A stretch of 64,000 bases of DNA from JAZKID01 sp965247525 (GTDB lineage Bacteria; Pseudomonadota; Alphaproteobacteria; Rhizobiales; UBA4765): contig OZ252015.1 in NCBI GenBank assembly GCA_965247525.1, positions 1,116,001 to 1,180,000 on the forward strand, in the 5' to 3' direction. Below the pieces are notes generated by a model. It was not told where the DNA came from. It ran no database searches and saw only the letters and a program-made list of their open reading frames with translations. Position numbers and translations under genes: made by a program. Below are positions 58,788-64,000 of the stretch, piece by piece; position 1 is the first letter of the stretch; every line of letters begins with the position of its first letter.

Positions 58788-59287
58788 GCACGCTGCCTTA
58801 TCGCCTTTGCGTCGGGATCATGCTCCTGAACGCCGATGATAAAGTCTTTGTCGGAAAAAGAAAAAACGGACCGGAGCTGGGCGACAACGGGTTTGCCTGG
58901 CAAATGCCGCAAGGCGGGATCGATGAGGGCGAAGACCCTTATGCCTGCGCACGCCGCGAGCTCTTTGAAGAAACCAATATCACCTCTGCCGAGCTGATCG
59001 CCGAGCATGCTGGCTGGCTCAATTACGATCTGCCCGCCGAACGTGTCGGCACGGCGTGGAAGGGCAAATATCGCGGCCAGACCCAGAAATGGTTTATGAT
59101 GCGCTTTACCGGGGAGGAGACTGAAATCAATGTTCTGTCTCCCGGCAAGGGCGCGCACAAGCCCGAGTTCATGGACTGGAAATGGGTCGCTGCGTCAGAG
59201 CTGCCCCACCTTATCGTGCCTTTTAAAAAAGCCATTTATGAAAAATTATTCACATTTCATCATGAAATAACAAACACCGCGCGTTAA
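58784..59287 (+). CDS. rppH: RNA pyrophosphohydrolase (Nudix)
   Basis: 167 residues from TTG 58784, which overlaps the upstream stop (TTGA) and gives the family's N-terminal STLPYRLCVGIMLLN; ATG 58820 would cut into the first strand. The Nudix box is GGIDEGEDPYACARRELFEE followed by TNI, with Asn in place of the last Gly. GKYRGQTQKWFMMRF and PEFMDWKWVAASELP are typical of RppH, which removes the 5' pyrophosphate from mRNA to start decay. Confidence 0.92.
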   Translation: MSTLPYRLCVGIMLLNADDKVFVGKRKNGPELGDNGFAWQMPQGGIDEGEDPYACARRELFEETNITSAELIAEHAGWLNYDLPAERVGTAWKGKYRGQTQKWFMMRFTGEETEINVLSPGKGAHKPEFMDWKWVAASELPHLIVPFKKAIYEKLFTFHHEITNTAR

Positions 59288-59307
59288 TCTCCGCATATGG
59301 GGATAAA

Positions 59308-60660
59308 ATGACCATCAAGCATAGTGTGATTGCGATGATCATCGCCCTTGCGGCTGTGCTTGCGCTTGCACCGCACGGCGAGAACGACAAAGGCAATCAG
59401 CAAATTGCTGAGTTGAAAACCTATCTGGCCTCCCCTTTGCCAGCGCCAGCAGCCCACAGCGCTTTTCAAGATTCGCATGAGATGTATGCTTTGATGCTGG
59501 CGGGTCACTTTGCCAGTGTTGATCGCACGCTGTCGCAAATATGGAACGACAAACGCATCAGCGGCAATGGTTTTGACTACGCGTCAACACTGATTTCAAT
59601 TATCACCATTCGCGGCGGAAAAAATATGGCCCAACTTGCCGCCGCCTATGCCAAGGCGTTTCCGCGCAGCGTATTTGCGCAAAGTTTTGTCGCCGAAGCC
59701 TATTATAACTACGCATTTGACGGACGCGGACGGCGTTGGAACAGCGAAACAAATGATGAGCGTTTCAGAATTTTTGCAGGGCGTATCGAAGTGGCGCAGA
59801 TGGCCGCTGAAACGGCTTTGACAATTGACCCGTCCTATTATCCGGCATTGACCACGCTCATCAAAATCAGCCGCGCCGATGGAAAACCCGAGCAGGCGCA
59901 AGATTATTTTCAAAAAGCCAAAAAAATCGCGCCCTTTGACATCGATGCACATCAGGAAATGCTGGAAACCTTGCTGTCAAAATGGGGCGGAAGCGACCAT
60001 AAATATGATGAATTTGCCAAAACCACCATTGGCGTGCCGGCGCTCAGCGCTGTGGAATCTCACGCTCTCGCAGTGCAAATGCAAAGGCGCGACATGACAA
60101 ATGTCATGACGCTTCAGGCACGCGGCGCACATCTGATAGAGCTTTATCACGCGCAATTGACGCGCTTTCCTTACGGCGTGAAATATATGCAAGCCTACAC
60201 ACACACCTTGCTCAACATGAACGAGTGCCAGTTTGCGCATGACCTTATTGATCGCGCGATAAAGATTGAGCCTGCGCGCGCTGACTTATATTACACAAGG
60301 GCGCGCACCGATATTTGCCTGCAAGACACAGCCTCAGCACTGTCGGATTACATGAGCTATGCCGAAATCGATGACAACAACATCAAAAACCTAAGCACCG
60401 CCGCGCGTTTTGCTATAACAGGTGGCAATCGGCTGGGCCCTGATTTGTTGGCACGCGCACGCAATGTCATGCAAAAAGGTGCGCAGCTCGATCCGTCTGA
60501 TGATGGCACGGCAAGCGTCATCAATTGTCTCACCCGCTTTGCCTTTTCAGACGGGCCAACCAATCTCGGCGATTTGTGCGAAGAGGCGCAGCGGCAAGAC
60601 CCTTATGACAACGACATCAAGAAGGTGCTTGAACTGTTGCGGACAACCCGAAAAGCCTGA
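59308..60660 (+). CDS. Exported TPR/DUF4034-like protein
   Basis: 450 residues. An N-terminal hydrophobic segment (IAMIIALAAVLALAP) serves as signal or anchor. The body is all-helical: RWNSETNDERFRIFAGRIEVAQMAAETALTIDPSYYPALTTLIKISRADGKPEQAQDYFQKAKKIAPFDIDAHQEML resembles DUF4034 and tetratricopeptide proteins, and helical pairs continue to the end (AHDLIDRAIKIEPARADLYYTRARTDICLQ). A scaffold for protein interactions is likely; no partner is suggested by the context. Starts after GGGGATAAA, 20 bases behind rppH. Ends 120 bases before the next gene. Confidence 0.65.
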   Translation: MTIKHSVIAMIIALAAVLALAPHGENDKGNQQIAELKTYLASPLPAPAAHSAFQDSHEMYALMLAGHFASVDRTLSQIWNDKRISGNGFDYASTLISIITIRGGKNMAQLAAAYAKAFPRSVFAQSFVAEAYYNYAFDGRGRRWNSETNDERFRIFAGRIEVAQMAAETALTIDPSYYPALTTLIKISRADGKPEQAQDYFQKAKKIAPFDIDAHQEMLETLLSKWGGSDHKYDEFAKTTIGVPALSAVESHALAVQMQRRDMTNVMTLQARGAHLIELYHAQLTRFPYGVKYMQAYTHTLLNMNECQFAHDLIDRAIKIEPARADLYYTRARTDICLQDTASALSDYMSYAEIDDNNIKNLSTAARFAITGGNRLGPDLLARARNVMQKGAQLDPSDDGTASVINCLTRFAFSDGPTNLGDLCEEAQRQDPYDNDIKKVLELLRTTRKA

Positions 60661-60779
60661 CGCTTTTTTTATGGCTGAAAATATGCCCAAATCAGCCCTG
60701 TGCGCTTGACGCCGAACCCGCGCGCATTAAAAGGCATTATCCCTGTTCTTAAAGGGTTATTCCAATCAAGGCTTCCTTT

Positions 60780-61145
60780 ATGCGTCATTTGCTTTTTACA
60801 GGACTTTTCGCCGCCGCTCTGATGACCCCGGTGATGGCCGAGAGTTTGAAATTCGACATCATCAACAAATCGAAATTTGACGTCACAGAAATTTACGCGT
60901 CCCCCGTCGGCACAGACGATTGGGAAGAAGACATGCTTGGCGATACGGACGTGCTCAAATCAGGGGCCACGGTTTCCGCAACCATCAAATCCGCGGCAAA
61001 GTGCTCCAAAGGCGCCAAAGCAAATTACGATCTCAAATTTGTTTTCGAAGATGATGGCGACAAGGATGAGACCAACAATTCCGTCATTGAAAAGAACATC
61101 GATCTTTGCGACACGGGCAGCTACACGCTCAGCGACGAAGAGTAA
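60780..61145 (+). CDS. Small exported acidic protein
   Basis: 121 residues. Signal peptide RHLLFTGLFAAALMTPVMAE, then a mature domain of about 100 residues: LKFDIINKSKFDVTEIYASPVGTDDWEEDMLGDTDVLKSGATVSATIKSAAKCSKGAKANYDLKFVFEDDG, beta-rich with two cysteines (about 78 and 109) that could form a disulfide. The 'N.s...it.lYasP.g..dWg.d.Lg...L..G..' pattern recurs in small periplasmic proteins of alphaproteobacteria with no known function. It has its own terminator just downstream. Confidence 0.75.
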   Translation: MRHLLFTGLFAAALMTPVMAESLKFDIINKSKFDVTEIYASPVGTDDWEEDMLGDTDVLKSGATVSATIKSAAKCSKGAKANYDLKFVFEDDGDKDETNNSVIEKNIDLCDTGSYTLSDEE

Positions 61146-61169
61146 TCGTCTTTATCTGGCCGACTTTTC

Positions 61170-61198
61170 AAAAGGCGTCCGCAACGGACGCCTTTTTT
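61170..61198 (+). terminator. Intrinsic terminator after small exported protein gene
   Basis: Stem AAAAGGCGTCCG/CGGACGCCTTTT with loop CAA and a six-base T-run. Confidence 0.9.
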
Positions 61199-61372
61199 GT
61201 CGAATAGGTGCATTTATGAGGGTAATTGAGCCCTTTTTATGCACACCCGATTTTTCAAAACCCTTGTAAAATCAGGCTTTTTGAAAAAAAGGCGATCTTT
61301 GTTTCGCGAAAAAGAGGCGCAAAAACCCCCGTTTTATAAGGCTTTTGCGCAATTCAAATCGAGCGTAAACGC

Positions 61373-61388
61373 TGCTTCACGTGAAACA
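61373..61388. promoter_or_regulatory. parS-like centromere site
   Basis: TGCTTCACGTGAAACA matches the broadly conserved parS consensus TGTTTCACGTGAAACA at 15 of 16 positions. ParB spreads from such sites near the origin. It is the only strong match I saw in the window. It is embedded in outer inverted repeats: AATTCAAAT (61351-61359) with ATTTGAATT (61390-61398), and AAGGCTTTT (61339-61347) with AAAAGCCTT (61410-61418). Confidence 0.7.
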
Positions 61389-61421
61389 TATTTGAATTCC
61401 AAAGCTCAAAAAGCCTTGTGT

Positions 61422-61760
61422 TTATGATGCTGACCACATGGCCAGCTCATTGCCGGCCGGGTCCTGAAAGTGAAAACGCCGTCCGCCGGGAAATGAAAAA
61501 ACAGGTCTGGTGATTTTTCCGCCCGTGTCTTCAACGCGGGCGAGCATCTGCTCAAGATTGTCGGCATAAAGCACGACAAGCGGCTTGGCGCTGGTCGTCT
61601 CTGCATCTAACCCGCCGTCGAGCCCTTCGCAGAACGCAGCATAGGCAGGGCCATAATCGGTAAAGGTCCAGCCAAACGCTTGTGTGTAGAATGTCTTTAC
61701 GGCGCTGAGCGCGGCACCGCCCGGAAGTTCGACGTAATCGATCTTGCCGTTGTCACGCAT
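61422..61760 (-). CDS. VOC family protein, glyoxalase-like
   Basis: 112 residues, single VOC domain: IDYVELPGGAALSAVKTFYTQAFGWTFTDYGPAYAAFCEG, LVVLYADNLEQMLARVEDTGGKITRPVFSFPGGRRFHFQDPAGNELAMWSA. The end 'h..DP.GNElA.w' places the metal-binding glutamate. This subfamily is common as a small antibiotic- or metabolite-binding protein. ATG 61760 begins one base after the lipocalin-like stop; the two form the 3' end of the atpD-atpC minus-strand group. Confidence 0.85.
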   Translation of the reverse strand: MRDNGKIDYVELPGGAALSAVKTFYTQAFGWTFTDYGPAYAAFCEGLDGGLDAETTSAKPLVVLYADNLEQMLARVEDTGGKITRPVFSFPGGRRFHFQDPAGNELAMWSAS

Positions 61761-61761
61761 C

Positions 61762-62253
61762 TTATTTTACGCGGGTCCAGATCAGCTCGCCATGCATCAT
61801 CCGGTTGTCGAAGTTCACCGCAGGCTGCGTCATGCTCGTGATTGTCAGCGTGTCACCATCAATTTTAAAAGTGCGCTTCTGGTCGGTGCCGACCCAGCCC
61901 TCGTTCCAGGCCACATCGACTTTGGTGATAAAGGCATCGCCTTCAATTTTGTAGGTGCCGCTGTAAGCAACAAGCGTTTTAAAAGCGCTTGAGCGGTCAG
62001 CGTCTGTCTCCGGTTTTTTCATCCGGTCCTGCGCGGTGATGACGTTCATCATATAGCCATTGGCTAAAAGCACCATCGTGCCGTTTGGCTGTTCGCCGTA
62101 ATGGAATTTTTTGTCCTTTGTGTCTTCATCGACCATGTAAAAGCTTTTCAGTTTCCATGTGCCTTGAAGGTTGGCCGCAACAGTGGCGTCCTGCGCTTTT
62201 GCTAAAACCGGCGCGAGCAAAAATGGAAGGGCGAGGAGAAGACGTCTGATCAT
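61762..62253 (-). CDS. Exported lipocalin-like domain protein
   Basis: 163 residues. Signal peptide LLLALPFLLAPVLAKAQ, then LQGTWKLKSFYMVDEDTKDKKFHYGEQPNGTMVLLANGYMMNVITAQDR, the pattern of the lipocalin-like family PF13924 (an 'l.GtWkL.s......G.....fG..p.G.l.....G.m' barrel). Ligand unknown. It lies two bases downstream of atpC and one base upstream of the VOC gene, so it is in the same transcription unit as ATP synthase epsilon, an unusual companion. Confidence 0.78.
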   Translation of the reverse strand: MIRRLLLALPFLLAPVLAKAQDATVAANLQGTWKLKSFYMVDEDTKDKKFHYGEQPNGTMVLLANGYMMNVITAQDRMKKPETDADRSSAFKTLVAYSGTYKIEGDAFITKVDVAWNEGWVGTDQKRTFKIDGDTLTITSMTQPAVNFDNRMMHGELIWTRVK

Positions 62254-62255
62254 GT

Positions 62256-62645
62256 TTAATGCTCCAGTTGTTTCAGGGCTTCGATTTTAGATTGTGCATG
62301 GCTGACCGCATGTGCAGATGCGCCATTGGCAATGACGGCCAGTGCCGCATCGATTTCGGAGCGAACGCGCTCTGGCGTCATTCCGTCAACGGATTCAATC
62401 TCGCTTGCCAGAACAGTCAGGCTTTGCGGATTGGCCTCGGCAAAGCCACCCTGCACAAGGAAGCGTGTCTGGCCTGCGGAACCGTGAACGGTGAGAACGC
62501 CGGGGCGTAATGTTGAGAGCACTGGCGCGTGTCCGGCAAGAACTTCAAAATCGCCTTCTGATCCCGGCACCTGAACCGAGATGACCTCGCCTGAAAACAT
62601 TTGTTTTTCGGGCGAGACAAGTTCGAATGGAAAGAGGTTTGGCAT
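62256..62645 (-). CDS. atpC: ATP synthase F1 epsilon subunit
   Basis: 129 residues. PNLFPFELVSPEKQMFSGEVISVQVPGSEGDFEVLAGHAPVLSTLRPGVL is the N-terminal beta-sandwich, followed by the two helices (ALAVIANGASAHAVSHAQSKIEALKQL) that can brake ATP hydrolysis. The downstream partner of atpD, but separated by a 130-base gap that contains a palindromic REP-like element. Confidence 0.93.
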   Translation of the reverse strand: MPNLFPFELVSPEKQMFSGEVISVQVPGSEGDFEVLAGHAPVLSTLRPGVLTVHGSAGQTRFLVQGGFAEANPQSLTVLASEIESVDGMTPERVRSEIDAALAVIANGASAHAVSHAQSKIEALKQLEH

Positions 62646-62663
62646 ATTTTATTTTCCTTGTTC

Positions 62664-62770
62664 AACCCCTCATCCGCCTCGCTTTGCTCGGCACCTTCTC
62701 CCGCAAGGAGAGAAGGAAAGTTCACGCGCGTCCCCTCTCCCCTTGTGGGAGAGGGTTAGGGTGAGGGGTA
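62664..62770. repeat. REP-like palindromic element inside the atp operon
   Basis: Two hairpins between atpD and atpC: CCTTCTCC/GGAGAGAAGG-type (62694-62716) and CCCTCTCC/GGAGAGGG (62733-62755). The outer CCCCTCATCC at 62667 pairs roughly with GGGTGAGGGGT near 62760-62769. The sequence type CCCTCTCCCCTTGTGGGAGAG is widespread as an intergenic repeat in proteobacteria, from memory. Confidence 0.75.
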
Positions 62771-62776
62771 ATGAGT

Positions 62777-64000
62777 TTAGGCTGCCATCGCGGCAAGCTT
62801 CTGGGCTTTTTCGACTGCTTCGTCGATATTGCCAACCATGTAGAAGGCCGCTTCCGGCAAATGATCGTATTTGCCTTCGACAAGACCTTCAAAGCCCTTG
62901 ATCGTGTCTTCAAGCGCAACGAATTTGCCCGGCGTGTTTGTGAAAATTTCCGCGACAAAGAATGGCTGGCTGAGAAAACGCTCAATTTTACGGGCGCGCG
63001 CAACAGTGATTTTGTCTTCTTCCGACAATTCGTCCATGCCCAAAATGGCGATGATGTCCTGAAGCGATTTATAACGTTGCAGAATTTCCTGCACACGGCG
63101 CGCAATGTTGTAATGGCGCTCGCCAATGACGCGCGGCTCCAACATGCGCGATGTCGAATCGAGCGGATCAACCGCAGGATAAATCCCTTTTTCAGCAATG
63201 GAGCGCGACAACACGGTTGTCGCATCCAAGTGGGCAAAAGAGGCTGCTGGCGCAGGATCGGTCAAATCGTCGGCGGGCACGTAAATCGCCTGAACCGATG
63301 TGATCGACCCTTTTTGCGTTGTCGTAATGCGCTCCTGCAAGGCGCCCATATCGGTTGCCAAAGTTGGCTGATAGCCCACGGCGGACGGAATACGGCCAAG
63401 AAGCGCCGACACTTCGGAACCGGCCTGCGTAAAGCGGAAAATGTTATCGACGAAGAACAAAACGTCCTGTCCCTGATCGCGGAAATATTCCGCCTGCGTC
63501 AGGCCGGACAGCGCCACGCGTGAGCGCGCGCCCGGAGGCTCGTTCATCTGGCCATAGACAAGGGCGCATTTTGAACCTTTGCCGCCGCCCTTCTGGTTGA
63601 CGCCGGACTCGATAAATTCGTGGTAAAGGTCGTTGCCTTCGCGTGTGCGCTCGCCGACACCGGCAAACACGGAATAGCCGCCATGGGCTTTGGCGATGTT
63701 GTTGATCAGCTCTTGGATCAGAACTGTTTTGCCGACGCCGGCACCGCCGAACAGGCCGATTTTGCCGCCTTTTGCATAAGGTGCGAGAAGATCGACAACC
63801 TTGATGCCTGTCACGAGAATTTCAGCTTCCGTCGACTGGTCGACAAAGTTTGGCGCGGGCGCGTGGATCGGGCGGCGCTCGTCAAAAGACACAGGGCCTG
63901 CTTCATCAACGGGTTCGCCGATGACGTTCAAAATGCGGCCCAGCGTGCCTTCGCCAACCGGAACCATGATCGGAGAGCCTGTGTCTTTGACATCCTGACC
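62777..64000 (-). CDS. atpD: ATP synthase F1 beta subunit, partial
   Basis: The last 407 residues are present; the gene runs off the end of the window, and about 65 N-terminal residues are missing. Walker A GGAGVGKTVLIQEL, the catalytic GERTREGNDLYHEF, the Walker B-type LFFVDNIFRFTQAGSEVSALLG and the SAVGYQPTLATDMGALQERITTT loop are all intact, as is the C-terminal DELSEEDK signature region. The catalytic subunit of F1F0 ATP synthase. The open frame continues without interruption to base 64000. Confidence 0.96.
   Translation of the reverse strand, partial: GQDVKDTGSPIMVPVGEGTLGRILNVIGEPVDEAGPVSFDERRPIHAPAPNFVDQSTEAEILVTGIKVVDLLAPYAKGGKIGLFGGAGVGKTVLIQELINNIAKAHGGYSVFAGVGERTREGNDLYHEFIESGVNQKGGGKGSKCALVYGQMNEPPGARSRVALSGLTQAEYFRDQGQDVLFFVDNIFRFTQAGSEVSALLGRIPSAVGYQPTLATDMGALQERITTTQKGSITSVQAIYVPADDLTDPAPAASFAHLDATTVLSRSIAEKGIYPAVDPLDSTSRMLEPRVIGERHYNIARRVQEILQRYKSLQDIIAILGMDELSEEDKITVARARKIERFLSQPFFVAEIFTNTPGKFVALEDTIKGFEGLVEGKYDHLPEAAFYMVGNIDEAVEKAQKLAAMAA

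Overview
The window is chromosomal DNA of an alphaproteobacterium, read from gene families and gene order rather than from a database search. Supporting signs are rpsT-dnaA-dnaN-recF-gyrB, aroA-cmk-rpsA, sppA-ihfB-lapA-trpF-trpB-trpA-accD, the FYDLN-type zinc-ribbon protein, a DUF1150 protein, the alphaproteobacterial forms of DnaA and AccD, and CCA-encoding tRNAs. Base composition looks moderate, with a few distinctly AT-rich genes. A Rhodospirillales/Micavibrio-like placement is my guess.

Layout. 1-11.7 kb: end of an enoyl-CoA hydratase gene, rpsT, a long AT-rich intergenic region, dnaA, dnaN, recF, a Hint-domain gene inserted on the minus strand, gyrB, then three unknown small genes. 11-16 kb (minus): aroA-cmk-rpsA and a metallo-beta-lactamase-fold hydrolase. 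16-24.5 kb: FYDLN protein, tRNA-Ala(GGC), extensin-like protein, GlsB-type membrane protein, an orphan TadG-like protein, acyltransferase, polA and a DUF1236 protein followed by a signal-peptide-only copy. 24.6-30.8 kb: sppA, ihfB, lapA, the trp genes (interrupted by an AT-rich nuclease-like gene between trpB and trpA) and accD. 30.8-42.5 kb: membrane glycosyltransferase-like protein, two methyltransferases, an Arg/Asp-rich exported protein, a Tad pilus operon, a divergent ThiM, a ChaC-like protein, a histone H1-like protein, a radical SAM protein and DoxX. 42.5-49.4 kb: accessory region with a Kef antiporter, small basic proteins, VOC protein, MscS, a cupin operon, an aldo/keto reductase between two direct repeats, and tRNA-Ser(CGA). 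49.4-61 kb: rplU-rpmA, obgE-nadD-rsfS-rlmH-envC-like-ctpA, a YibQ-type deacetylase and rppH. 61-64 kb: a parS-like site and, on minus, atpD-atpC-lipocalin-VOC.

Functionally the window holds replication initiation and elongation (dnaA, dnaN, recF, gyrB, polA, ihfB, a parS-like site), translation (rpsT, rpsA, rplU, rpmA, obgE, rsfS, rlmH), the end of tryptophan synthesis, fatty-acid initiation (accD), shikimate synthesis (aroA), ATP synthase, and cell-envelope functions (sppA, envC-like, ctpA, tad, extensin-like).

The most unusual observations are: an L21 ribosomal protein fused to a histone H1-like domain that keeps its own ribosome binding site and start codon; a family of 25-nt palindromes with covarying 12-nt arms around a constant centre, often beginning at gene stop codons; a foreign-looking nuclease gene coupled into the trp operon; a parS-like site nested in larger inverted repeats; and a long hairpin in a gene-free stretch before rplU.
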